DNA of 64,000 nucleotides from Lachnospira rogosae (GTDB lineage Bacteria; Bacillota; Clostridia; Lachnospirales; Lachnospiraceae): contig NZ_JBBMER010000002.1 in assembly GCF_040096455.1 (NCBI RefSeq), forward strand, positions 124,001 to 188,000, written 5' to 3'. The notes below the pieces were generated by a model. That model made no database searches. It was given only the letters and a program-made list of their open reading frames with translations, and had not been told where the DNA came from. The position numbers and the translations under genes were made by a program. Of this stretch, positions 1 through 8,103 are shown one piece after another; positions within the stretch are counted from its first letter, which is position 1; each line of letters begins with the position of its first letter.

Positions 1-696
1 CTCAACTATGTAATCTGCTCCTGCATTCTCAAGCTCATTTTCTTCAGCAAATCCATATCTGACACCGATAGACTCTATTCCGCAGTTCTTAGCTCCAAGA
101 ATATCATCTTTTCTGTCACCAATCATAATTGAATCAGCCTTGATATCATTTAAAATATCTGCTGTATCTGATACATTTGTTGTATCCGAAGCATTAGTAA
201 TATCCGCGTTATCAGCTTTATTTAGCTTTATAATCTGGTTAAATACCTCATTAATCACATCATCCTTATGTCTTCTTGCACCGCCCTCTAATTCACTTCC
301 TACAGCTATATCAAAATATTGCTCTATATCAAAATACTTAAGTATCGTAGGAACATATATTTCAGGCTTACATGTTGCAAGTGCTGTTATGTAACCTTCT
401 TTCTTTAAACTGCTTAACAGTTCTTTTATTCCATCAAATAATCTGTTCTCATATATTCCTGTATCTTTATATCTTTCCCTGTAATAATTAACCGCCTTTA
501 ACGCATCCTCTCTACTTAAGCCGTGAAATTTAGCAAAGCTTTCATCAAGCGGAGGTCCTATATATCTTTTAAGCACTGCCTCGTCATTCTCTGTTATCCC
601 AAGCTTATCAAGTGCATACTGCACACTCTTTGTTATTCCCTCACTTGAATCTGTAAGTGTTCCGTCCAAATCAAATAAAATATATTTCTTTCTCAT
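1..696 (-). CDS. HAD-family phosphatase, phosphoglycolate phosphatase-like (3' end cut by window)
   Basis: The reading frame opens at an ATG at 694-696 and is still open at base 1, so the C-terminus is missing. The protein begins MRKKYILFDLDGTLTDSSEG, the HAD motif I with the DxD nucleophile pair. Motif III/IV (GDRKDDILGAK) lies near residues 191-201, followed by the usual GVRYGF strand. This fits the Gph/PGPase-like HAD hydrolases that remove phosphate from small metabolites; the substrate cannot be told. Odd: residues about 152-180, between the Lys motif region and motif III, carry an Asn/Asp/Thr-rich low-complexity stretch (ADNADITNASDTTNVSDTAD) that is longer than the usual linker. It is the last gene on this side, separated from the flotillin gene by a terminator. 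Confidence 0.85.
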   Translation of the reverse strand, partial: MRKKYILFDLDGTLTDSSEGITKSVQYALDKLGITENDEAVLKRYIGPPLDESFAKFHGLSREDALKAVNYYRERYKDTGIYENRLFDGIKELLSSLKKEGYITALATCKPEIYVPTILKYFDIEQYFDIAVGSELEGGARRHKDDVINEVFNQIIKLNKADNADITNASDTTNVSDTADILNDIKADSIMIGDRKDDILGAKNCGIESIGVRYGFAEENELENAGADYIVE

Positions 697-733
697 AGAT
701 TATCCTTTCAATTCTTTATATGTTATACAAATA

Positions 734-768
734 CAAAAGAGGTGCACCTTTTACGTCCACCTCTTTTG
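734..768 (-). terminator. Terminator behind the flotillin operon
   Basis: A perfect 11-bp inverted repeat, CAAAAGAGGTG (734-744) and CACCTCTTTTG (758-768), with a 13-nt loop. The U-rich distal arm and following T-rich bases suit an intrinsic terminator for the gene ending at 792. Its A-rich opposite side could make it work in both directions. Confidence 0.75.
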
Positions 769-791
769 ATAATCAATTATACTATTTTAAA

Positions 792-2369
792 TTAATTTGA
801 CAACTCTGATTTGTCATTGTTTATAGTAATATTAGAAACTCCGTCTACACCATCAACAGATATGTTTCTGTCTGTCTTTGCCTGTATTGTATTAGCTTTC
901 ATAACATCTGTTATATCAAAGCCTGTTGTTTCTTTAATAGATTCTATTGTCTTTGCAAGCACCGATGGAACATAACCGCCCATCTGTCCTACACCAGAGC
1001 CATTAGAACTATCTGTGCTGTCAATAATTGTAACCTTATCTATGCTCTGAAGCGGCTTAGCTACCTGTTCTGCCATCTGTGGAAGTACCTTTACAAGCAT
1101 TTCCATCATAGCTGCCTGACCATACTTCTCATAAGCTTCTGCCTTCTTCTCCATAGCTTCAGCTTCTGCTATACCTTTGGCTTTAGTTGCCTCAGCCTCT
1201 GCTATACCTGTCTTAGCAATAGCGTCTGCTTCTGCTTGTGCCTTAATTGCAATCGCTTCTGCTTCTGCCTGTGCTTCAACTTTCTTGGACTCAGCTCTCG
1301 CCTGTGCCTGTGCAATCTGACGGTACTTTTCTGCATCTGCATCTGCCATCTGTTTTGCCTTCTCAGCATTAGCTGGTTCAACTATAGTAACCCTTAAACT
1401 CTCTTTAGTTCTTTCAGCCTGCTTCTGTGCAAGTTCTATATTCTTCTGCTCTGATGCAATCTGAACCTGAATCTGTGCTTCTGCAATCTCTTTTTGTCTT
1501 TGCTGTTTAAGAAGCTCTGCATCCATCTGTGCCTGTATTACATCTTTCTGTGTAATATTAGACTGGATATCGTGTGCTAATTCTGCTTTAGCCTGTGCTG
1601 TCTGCTGTTCCTGCATATAATTGGCTTCAAGGACTGCCTTATCCTTAGCCGCCTGAGCTATATCTGCCTCTGCCTTTAACTTGGCTGACTCACCTTCCTG
1701 ACGTGCCTGTGAAGTCTTAATCTGCATATCTCTTGCAGCTTCTGCCTTCTGGATTTCAGCATCTTTCTTTCTCTGGGCAATCATACCATCACCAAGTGCC
1801 TTGATATATCCGTTCTCATCAGATATATCTGTGATAGTGAAGTTCTTAACCTCAAGACCCATATTGCCAAGCTCTGTACCTACAACTTCCTGTACCCTTG
1901 AAGAGAATTCTTCTCTCTTCTGATAAAGCTCCTCAACTGTCATAGTTGCAATAATCTCTCGAAGCTTACCTTCAAGAACTGCTATTGCTGTACCCTGAAT
2001 GTTATCAATAATCTCTTTCTCGTTACGTCCCGTAAACTGTTCAATTGCTGTAAGAATACTGTTCTTTTCATTTCTTACTTTGATAACCGCTGTTGTAATT
2101 ACACTAATTGGTACACCCTGGCTTGAAAGACTGCTTCGTGTCGCAACACTGAGCGGTATATTTCCAAGCGAAATATAATCAATTCTTTCAAATACTGGAA
2201 TTACAAGTCCACCACCACCGGTGATGACCCTTTTCTTCATACCAGTTACAACTCCTGCCTTGTCCTGTGGTACTTTTTTCCACATTCTAAGTACAACTGT
2301 GAGAATTAATACAATTCCCAGTACTGCAGCTACAATGCCAAATAGACTTGACTCTGTGCCATATCCCAT
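792..2369 (-). CDS. floT: Flotillin-like SPFH membrane scaffold protein
   Basis: About 525 residues. A single membrane segment (residues about 8-28) is followed by an SPFH/band-7 domain (about 30-200) and a long coiled-coil region rich in AEA/KAQAEA repeats (about 200-420). The C-terminal tail has a KxLPQMAEQVAKPLQSIDKV segment typical of FloT/YuaG. Flotillins organise ordered membrane microdomains. I take the ATG at 2367-2369 as start because GGAGG sits directly upstream; an ATG four codons earlier overlaps that ribosome site. The upstream neighbour is an NfeD-like protein 33 nt away, the same pairing as yuaF-yuaG in Bacillus, so the two probably form one operon and one membrane complex. Confidence 0.93.
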   Translation of the reverse strand: MGYGTESSLFGIVAAVLGIVLILTVVLRMWKKVPQDKAGVVTGMKKRVITGGGGLVIPVFERIDYISLGNIPLSVATRSSLSSQGVPISVITTAVIKVRNEKNSILTAIEQFTGRNEKEIIDNIQGTAIAVLEGKLREIIATMTVEELYQKREEFSSRVQEVVGTELGNMGLEVKNFTITDISDENGYIKALGDGMIAQRKKDAEIQKAEAARDMQIKTSQARQEGESAKLKAEADIAQAAKDKAVLEANYMQEQQTAQAKAELAHDIQSNITQKDVIQAQMDAELLKQQRQKEIAEAQIQVQIASEQKNIELAQKQAERTKESLRVTIVEPANAEKAKQMADADAEKYRQIAQAQARAESKKVEAQAEAEAIAIKAQAEADAIAKTGIAEAEATKAKGIAEAEAMEKKAEAYEKYGQAAMMEMLVKVLPQMAEQVAKPLQSIDKVTIIDSTDSSNGSGVGQMGGYVPSVLAKTIESIKETTGFDITDVMKANTIQAKTDRNISVDGVDGVSNITINNDKSELSN

Positions 2370-2402
2370 ATAAACCTCCATTCTGCCATTCCGGCTTCTG
2401 GC

Positions 2403-2969
2403 TTATCTGCCAGAATATTTATCTTCAAGACGTGATGTGCTCTCTACTATTATATAATCACCATCAAATCTTAAGATATTAACTTCTTTATCCTGCTTAA
2501 TAGGCTCACCATCTTCTGCCTTGGCAGGATATGTGACATTTGAGCCTGTGCTTAATAATATGCTCACAGCCCCGACACCACCTTTGGGAATTGCATTACT
2601 CACTGTTCCCCTGCTTAACAATATTTCACTCTTCTCTGCGGCAAAATTCTCAACCTTTTTCAGTCTTTTAATAATTGACTGTAATATAACAGCACATATG
2701 TAGCCTGCCACAATGCCAATCACAATAAGAGCCGGTTCAGAAAGCTTTCCATTAAATATCATTCCTGTACAACCAAATACTAACGCCCATAAACACAGGC
2801 TGTTAATTGAAAATGGCAGAAAATCAAGAACCATATCAGAGCCGAATTCTAACTGAAATATATCTATTGATATAAAATCAACAAATCCATCAAACAAATT
2901 AAGCACTATACTACAAAATGGAATAAGAATTCCAATTATAATACACGCTATACATATCGTATTAAACAT
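2403..2969 (-). CDS. NfeD-like membrane protein, flotillin partner
   Basis: About 188 residues. The N-terminal half holds three to four hydrophobic segments. The C-terminal part (GTVSNAIPKGGVGAV through FDGDYIIVES) has the short beta-rich, OB-fold-like character of NfeD proteins, with the usual 'raise-to-new-value then V-x-V' pattern. NfeD proteins are encoded beside SPFH proteins and are thought to assist their membrane assembly. The start at 2967-2969 was chosen because an AGGGGAGG ribosome site lies just upstream, inside the codons of a longer possible start at 2984. It is the first gene of the NfeD-flotillin pair. Confidence 0.8.
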   Translation of the reverse strand: MFNTICIACIIIGILIPFCSIVLNLFDGFVDFISIDIFQLEFGSDMVLDFLPFSINSLCLWALVFGCTGMIFNGKLSEPALIVIGIVAGYICAVILQSIIKRLKKVENFAAEKSEILLSRGTVSNAIPKGGVGAVSILLSTGSNVTYPAKAEDGEPIKQDKEVNILRFDGDYIIVESTSRLEDKYSGR

Positions 2970-3090
2970 AGAACCTCCCCTCATATAAGGTCAATCCAAT
3001 CATCTGATTACAACAGTATTTCTTAAATGCAAGGATATTACACCTTTTACATTGTCTTATATTTTATATTGTCTTACGCATATTCAATTT

Positions 3091-3150
3091 AATTAAAATC
3101 TAATATACTTAATCAAAATCTGATATACTTAACTAAAATCTGTTATATAT
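3091..3150. repeat. Three tandem 20-bp repeats spanning a stop codon
   Basis: Three adjacent, slightly diverged 20-mers: 3091-3110, 3111-3130 and 3131-3150, with core AA(T/C)(T/C)AAAATCT. On the minus strand the first copy contains the last codons and TAG stop of the foldase-like gene, and the next two copies extend into the 3' untranslated region. It looks like slippage duplication of a gene end. Confidence 0.8.
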
Positions 3151-4299
3151 ATCCACCTGCATACTGTCAGTTATATTAGAAATATATTCTGAATATTTGT
3201 TGTTAAGTACATTTGACGCAATTGTTTCATCTGATGAACCATCATATGACTTATTAATAAAATACAGTACATAATAACAGCCTGATGATGAATTCTCTAT
3301 AACTGTTACATCTCCAGCCTTTCTGTCATCTGAAAGAAGCCAGTCTGATGTTCCTGTGTCCATATTAGAACTTACTACCTTGCTAAAGAGCGAACCATTG
3401 ATGTCATCATATTTAGTGTCACCATCATCTGCATATCTCTTACATAAATCATTAAATGCCTGCTCGCTCACAGCTCCTGCCGCAAACTCATCTGCCTTTG
3501 CCTTGGCTGCCTGCATCTCACCGTCAGTTGTATCTACAGCTTTTATTGTAAATTCACGATAATCAACCTGATCATATGTATCCTTATGTTCTTCATAATA
3601 CTGTTTAACTTCATCATCTGTAGCCTTTAAGCTGTCTGTAAGTTCTGTTCTATAAGCATCTGCCTTAAGATATTCCATTAAATAGCTCTTTATATTCTTC
3701 TTGGTAGCATAATTACCAAAGTTCTGCTTATAATATGCCTTTTCATCTAATGATGCGGCGGCAGCGGCACTTTCAGCCTGTTCTACAAGCTTGTTGTAAT
3801 CCTCATCTGCTGTTGTGTATTCGTAATTATTGTCAGCAGCATCCTTTAATAATGCCTTAGTTTCCTTAATTGTATTAACTGCATTATCCGCAAAATAAGC
3901 ATACCATGTTCCACCTGTCTGTGAATTAGTCTGTGACTTATCATTCTCAGAGCTTTTATATCCCATATAAGAGAAATAGTCTGCCATTGTCGTATTTCCG
4001 TAAAATGTCTGTGATAACAGTGCATTTTTAGAAATATTATAATACATATCAAATTCTATCTGGCTTATATTCTCTGAATCAACTTTTATAAACTTGTTAT
4101 GTATTCTTGAATATCTTGTTCCCAATGTTATTACTAAAGCTAATACTATTCCAGCAAGAACGCCAATTCCTACAACCTTAAATATAAAGCTTTCTCTTTC
4201 CTGTTTTCTTTGTTCAGCCTTTCTTTTAGCCATCTTCTTATCGTATTTTGTAACTATCTTCTGTGTGCTGTCATTCTTTGTATTGTTATTGCCAGCCAT
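3133..4299 (-). CDS. Membrane-anchored peptidyl-prolyl isomerase-like foldase (PrsA/SurA type)
   Basis: 388 residues. A short charged, Lys/Arg-rich N-terminus (residues 1-42) is followed by one membrane segment (about 43-62, VVGIGVLAGIVLALVITLGT), so the bulk should lie outside the membrane. The region about 215-345 (TDDEVKQYYEEHKDTYDQVDYREFTI, FNDLCKRYADDGDTKYDDING, WLLSDDRKAGDVTVIENSSS) follows the layout of a parvulin/PpiC_2 domain with SurA-like N- and C-terminal helices. Such proteins help secreted proteins fold. The parvulin active-site residues are not clearly identifiable, so it may be a chaperone rather than an active isomerase. Start supported by AGGAGG. Confidence 0.65.
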   Translation of the reverse strand: MAGNNNTKNDSTQKIVTKYDKKMAKRKAEQRKQERESFIFKVVGIGVLAGIVLALVITLGTRYSRIHNKFIKVDSENISQIEFDMYYNISKNALLSQTFYGNTTMADYFSYMGYKSSENDKSQTNSQTGGTWYAYFADNAVNTIKETKALLKDAADNNYEYTTADEDYNKLVEQAESAAAAASLDEKAYYKQNFGNYATKKNIKSYLMEYLKADAYRTELTDSLKATDDEVKQYYEEHKDTYDQVDYREFTIKAVDTTDGEMQAAKAKADEFAAGAVSEQAFNDLCKRYADDGDTKYDDINGSLFSKVVSSNMDTGTSDWLLSDDRKAGDVTVIENSSSGCYYVLYFINKSYDGSSDETIASNVLNNKYSEYISNITDSMQVDIYNRF

Positions 4300-4351
4300 T
4301 TTTAATCCTCCTGATTATTTGATTATTAATATTTATATATATTATTAAATA

Positions 4352-6304
4352 TTATTCAAAGCCATTAGCTTCTTTAATTCTGTCAAGCTTTTCCATCCAT
4401 GCAGCAGGACTTGCATCACTTGGCATTCTTAAATCTCCTCTTGGAGATACTGCAACCGAACCGACCTTTGGTCCGTCTGGCAGGCAGGAACGCTTGAACT
4501 GCTGTGCAAAAAATCTCCAGGTAAATGTTCTTAACCATTTGTATATTACAGCAGGGCTATAATCATTTGCAAATGCAATATTAGCTATTCTGAATAACTT
4601 TTCTGGTCCGACTCCAAACCTTAACATATGATACATAAAAAAATCGTGAAGTTCGTATGGACCTACAAGATCTTCTGTCTTCTGATGTATTGTTCCATCT
4701 TCATTAGGTGGAAGAAGCTCTGGACTTACAGGTGTATCTAATACGTCAATAAGCACCTCTGATAATTCTTTATTAGCACAGGTATCAGCATAATATCTTA
4801 CAAGATGTCTTACAAGTGTCTTTGGAACAGAAGCATTAACTCCATACATTGACATATGGTCGCCGTTGTAAGTTGCCCAGCCTAATGCAAGTTCTGACAT
4901 ATCACCTGTTCCTATTACCATTCCGTTAGTCTGGTTGGCAATATCCATAAGGATCTGTGTTCTCTCTCTTGCCTGTCCATTCTCATATGTTACATTATGA
5001 ACATCTTCATTATGTCCGATATCTTCAAAATGCTGTCTTACAGACTTCTTTATATTAATCTCTCTTAATGTACAGCCAAGCTTTTCTGTCATCTTAACTG
5101 CATTATTATATGTTCTGTCAGTTGTTCCAAAGCAAGGCATCGTAATACAGTTAATTCCATTTCTGTCAAGATTAAGAATATCAAATGCCCTTACAGTTAC
5201 AAGAAGTGCAAGTGTTGAATCAAGTCCCCCTGATATTCCTATAACTGCACTCTTACAGTTAGTATGCTCTAACCTTTTTTTTAGTCCATATGTCTGTATG
5301 TCAAGTATTTCCTCACATCTTGCATCTCTTTCCTTCTTATCATCTGGAACAAATGGTGCTTTATCAAAATATCTTTTTAATTCCAAAGTACGTTTTTTTA
5401 ATTCAGGGCAGGTAACATATTTATATGCTTCCTTCATATTTTCATCTACATTCACATCAAATGTAGACATTCTTCTTCTTTCCGAACATATTCTGTCAAC
5501 ATCAATATCCGCATACACTGCTTCATTGGTGAACTTCTTAGCCTCTGCAAGCACTGTGCCATTCTCGCATATTAGATTATGTGCACCGAATACTATATCC
5601 TGTGTCGACTCTCCATCACCTGCTGTTGAATAAATGTATCCGCATACAAGTCTTGCCGACTGTCCTTTAACAAGCTCCCTTCTGTAAGCTGACTTTCCTA
5701 TAGTCTCATTGCTTGCAGAAAGATTGACAATAATTGTCGCTCCGTTAAGTGCGTGTCTTATGCTTGGTGGTGCTGGTGTCCACAAATCTTCACATATCTC
5801 AATTGCAAGTTTAACTTTATTACTGCTTCCAAACTGACATATCAGGCTTCCACCAAAATCAACATCTTCTCCATCTATATTAACAGACACATTGCCCTTA
5901 AAGCCTTCTTTAAATTGTCTTCTCTCGTAGAATTCCGCATAATTAGGTATATTCATCTTAGGCACAAGTCCAATAATATGTCCATTCATAAGCACTGCCG
6001 CCACATTATAAAGCTTTCCCATATACATATATGGAAGTCCGACAACAACAGCCATTCCTTCATACTGTCCGGTATATTTCTTTAAATCAATCAATGAATT
6101 ATATGCTTCATCTATCAATGTATCCTGTAAGAACAAATCATTGCAAGTATATCCTGTAATACACAATTCAGGAAAGCTTACAATTGCAGCTTTATTATCA
6201 TATGCTTTAGTGATAAGTTCTTTAATCTGCTCTGTATTATAACGGCAATCTGCAACCTTTATCTTGGGTGTCATTGCCGCAGCTCTTATATATCCATCCT
6301 TCAC
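4352..6304 (-). CDS. nadE: Glutamine-dependent NAD(+) synthetase
   Basis: 650 residues, the usual length of the two-domain enzyme. Residues 1 to about 300 are a carbon-nitrogen hydrolase (glutaminase) domain with Glu in FPELCITGY, Lys in VPKMNIPNY and the catalytic Cys in IEICEDLW. The C-terminal synthetase domain carries the ATP-pyrophosphatase P-loop SGGLDSTLALL and GTGDMSELALGWATYNGDH. It amidates nicotinic acid adenine dinucleotide to NAD using glutamine-derived ammonia in the cytoplasm. The start is a GTG at 6302-6304 with GGGAG about ten bases upstream. It stands alone between the foldase gene and the lipoprotein gene. Confidence 0.97.
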   Translation of the reverse strand: MKDGYIRAAAMTPKIKVADCRYNTEQIKELITKAYDNKAAIVSFPELCITGYTCNDLFLQDTLIDEAYNSLIDLKKYTGQYEGMAVVVGLPYMYMGKLYNVAAVLMNGHIIGLVPKMNIPNYAEFYERRQFKEGFKGNVSVNIDGEDVDFGGSLICQFGSSNKVKLAIEICEDLWTPAPPSIRHALNGATIIVNLSASNETIGKSAYRRELVKGQSARLVCGYIYSTAGDGESTQDIVFGAHNLICENGTVLAEAKKFTNEAVYADIDVDRICSERRRMSTFDVNVDENMKEAYKYVTCPELKKRTLELKRYFDKAPFVPDDKKERDARCEEILDIQTYGLKKRLEHTNCKSAVIGISGGLDSTLALLVTVRAFDILNLDRNGINCITMPCFGTTDRTYNNAVKMTEKLGCTLREINIKKSVRQHFEDIGHNEDVHNVTYENGQARERTQILMDIANQTNGMVIGTGDMSELALGWATYNGDHMSMYGVNASVPKTLVRHLVRYYADTCANKELSEVLIDVLDTPVSPELLPPNEDGTIHQKTEDLVGPYELHDFFMYHMLRFGVGPEKLFRIANIAFANDYSPAVIYKWLRTFTWRFFAQQFKRSCLPDGPKVGSVAVSPRGDLRMPSDASPAAWMEKLDRIKEANGFE

Positions 6305-6369
6305 TGGTATAATTCTCCCTTATACAATTTTTAATTAGTATATCAAAACTAACAACTATTTACAACGCA

Positions 6370-6424
6370 AAAAAGTCCAGAGACCGACATTTATAATGCT
6401 GATTACACGTCTGCTGGACTTTTT
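6370..6424 (-). terminator. Terminator behind the small lipoprotein gene
   Basis: Inverted repeat AAAAAGTCCAG (6370-6380) and CTGGACTTTTT (6414-6424), extended inward by AGAC/GTCT with a one-base bulge. On the minus strand the stem ends in a run of U. It ends transcription of the gene stopping at 6438. Confidence 0.85.
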
Positions 6425-6437
6425 GACACCGTATTTA

Positions 6438-6713
6438 TTATTCGTGGAATGCTGATGAAATCTCTGTTGCGATTTCCTTCATTCCATTTTCTGCTGTTGA
6501 CATCATCTCTTTTGCACCAGTTGCCGCTTCTGTCATCATCTCTTTTGCTCCTGTGGCTGCTTCTGTCATAAGATTTTCTACTGTACTCTTGTTATTATTT
6601 CCTGAACCAGAATTACTCCCGCTTTCAGAGTCATTCTTTGCTCCACAGCCAACAAGAACTGCCATAACTGTAACCATCATAGCTCCGATAATGAACCATT
6701 TTAACTTAGACAT
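6438..6713 (-). CDS. Small repeat-containing lipoprotein
   Basis: 91 residues from the ATG at 6711-6713, chosen because GGAGG lies six bases upstream; a longer frame to 6767 has no ribosome site. The N-terminus (MSKLKWFIIGAMMVTVMAVLVGCGAK) is a lipoprotein signal with lipobox LVGC. A Ser/Asn/Gly linker follows, then two perfect 11-residue repeats (MTEAATGAKEM) and a diverged third (MSTAENGMKEI), which would form an amphipathic helix. Function unknown; likely anchored outside the cell membrane. Its own terminator lies just downstream. Confidence 0.75.
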   Translation of the reverse strand: MSKLKWFIIGAMMVTVMAVLVGCGAKNDSESGSNSGSGNNNKSTVENLMTEAATGAKEMMTEAATGAKEMMSTAENGMKEIATEISSAFHE

Positions 6714-6765
6714 AAATCCTCCATTCTTATGCCTGCCGCATAATATTATATTTATGAAATAAACC

Positions 6766-6826
6766 AATATAAGCGTATACAGCCATTGATAATGGTATCA
6801 TTAATAATGGTATATACGCTTATATT
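6766..6826 (-). terminator. Long inverted repeat, probable ribU terminator
   Basis: A perfect 14-bp inverted repeat, AATATAAGCGTATA (6766-6779) and TATACGCTTATATT (6813-6826), encloses a shorter repeat of AATGGTAT type. It lies between the ribU stop (6867) and the lipoprotein start, and the following U tract is only weak. It may end ribU transcription, or the arms may be an operator for the lipoprotein gene. Confidence 0.55.
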
Positions 6827-6866
6827 CATATAATATTATGTCCCTGTTAAAATCTATTATTCATCA

Positions 6867-7595
6867 TCAGGCTTTTAACTGATGACTTAAATACTTGTAT
6901 AACACAACTGTTATAACGCCGTCAATAACAGCTTTAATCACATTAAATGGTGCAACCGCCAATGCGACAAATGAGAATACATCTTTAATTGAAGCATTAA
7001 CCTTTGTTCCCATAGCAATCAATGTATCCATAGGAAGACCGTAAAGTTCTGAATACTTAGGAAGCAGATACCACGCATTAAGTGCCATACCAGCTATTAC
7101 AAGTATTATTCCACCTATTGCAAGTGATACTACAGCCATCTTTCTTGTCTTTTTAATGTGATAAATTATAGAAGCCGGCACAACATACATACAGCCAAGT
7201 ATGAAGTTAGCAAAATCGCCAACAAATGCTGTTGTAGTTCCTTTCATACAGAAATGAAGTATTACCTTAACTGCTTCTATAACGACTCCTGCACAAGGTC
7301 CAAGCATAAATGAACCTATAAGCACAGGCACTTCGCTGAAATCAATCTTATAAAAGCCCGGAGCTATAATTGGAATAGGAAAATCAAAGTACATAAGAAT
7401 AACTGCTATTGCTGACAGCATAGCCATAATAACTGTTTTATTAACTTTCGTATTCTTTGAAGCGAATTTAACTCCGTTTCTTTTCTCAATAAGCACTTCA
7501 CTTGCCCTTGCAATCACAAATACTATAATCATAAGAAGAAGTGATATACCTACAAATTCAATATTCTTACGAATGACATCTAGTAAGTTACTCAT
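6867..7595 (-). CDS. ribU: Riboflavin ECF transporter substrate-binding component RibU
   Basis: 242 residues with six predicted membrane segments. The stretch PIIAPGFYKIDFSEVPVLIG matches the conserved F-x-K-I-D-x-S-E-x-P segment of RibU proteins, followed by a GP-x-G-x-x-x-x-A loop. RibU binds riboflavin and works with a shared EcfT and two ATPases, which are not encoded here. About 45 residues of extra N-terminus (a first helix ending in EKRNGVKF) precede the usual fold. Only 44 bases separate it from the upstream PAS gene, so the two are probably co-transcribed, and there is no room for an FMN riboswitch directly in front. Confidence 0.85.
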   Translation of the reverse strand: MSNLLDVIRKNIEFVGISLLLMIIVFVIARASEVLIEKRNGVKFASKNTKVNKTVIMAMLSAIAVILMYFDFPIPIIAPGFYKIDFSEVPVLIGSFMLGPCAGVVIEAVKVILHFCMKGTTTAFVGDFANFILGCMYVVPASIIYHIKKTRKMAVVSLAIGGIILVIAGMALNAWYLLPKYSELYGLPMDTLIAMGTKVNASIKDVFSFVALAVAPFNVIKAVIDGVITVVLYKYLSHQLKA

Positions 7596-7639
7596 TATTG
7601 TTCTCCACTCTTAAATAATATTTACACATATACCAACAG

Positions 7640-7993
7640 TTATTTAAGATCCGAAATATTACCTACACTTACACGTAATACTCTGTGTCCTTCAAGAAGC
7701 TTATTCTCTATTCTTATGAATACAACAACTCTTATCTTCTTACCTGTCTTAGTCTGAAAATAATGCTCATAGCAGGCATATCTCTGATCAATAAATGTCT
7801 CTCGAAGCTCTGTTATTATGCCCTCATAGTCAATATCCGGCACAATATCCTTGAACACAAGACCATTTTTCATATCTTCTTCTGTGTAGCCAAGCATTTT
7901 AACAAAACCTTCATCAATCTCAATTATCTTGCCACTTCTCATCTCCATAGCAAAACGTGTAAATGGGAGTTTTCTCATTAAATTATCTGCCAT
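7640..7993 (-). CDS. Stand-alone PAS-domain protein
   Basis: 117 residues, essentially one PAS fold: IIEIDEGFVKMLGYTEEDM (PAS core), then FKDIVPDIDY and YEHYFQTKTGKKIRVVVFIR (the PAC strands). No output domain, membrane segment or signal peptide is present. It may be a small sensor or protein-interaction module acting with separate partners. The GGAGG site seven bases before the ATG supports the start. It precedes ribU by 44 bases. A flavin-binding role beside a riboflavin transporter gene is a tempting guess, but I see no diagnostic residue. Confidence 0.75.
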   Translation of the reverse strand: MADNLMRKLPFTRFAMEMRSGKIIEIDEGFVKMLGYTEEDMKNGLVFKDIVPDIDYEGIITELRETFIDQRYACYEHYFQTKTGKKIRVVVFIRIENKLLEGHRVLRVSVGNISDLK

Positions 7994-8103
7994 AACTTTT
8001 GTCCTCCATAATTATATATTCTGGTCTATTGCTTTTATGTATTTCCAGCTGGGTATTGCATTAATCTTTCCCAGCAGAAAACACATATAACTTTAACTAT
8101 CAG

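Noticed and set aside
7596..7639. FMN riboswitch before ribU
   Set aside because: The gap is 44 bases, too short, and has no FMN-riboswitch motif.
8048..8075. GCTGGG/CCCAGC inverted repeat downstream of valS
   Set aside because: Only 6 bp with a 16-base loop and no U-run; too weak to call a terminator.
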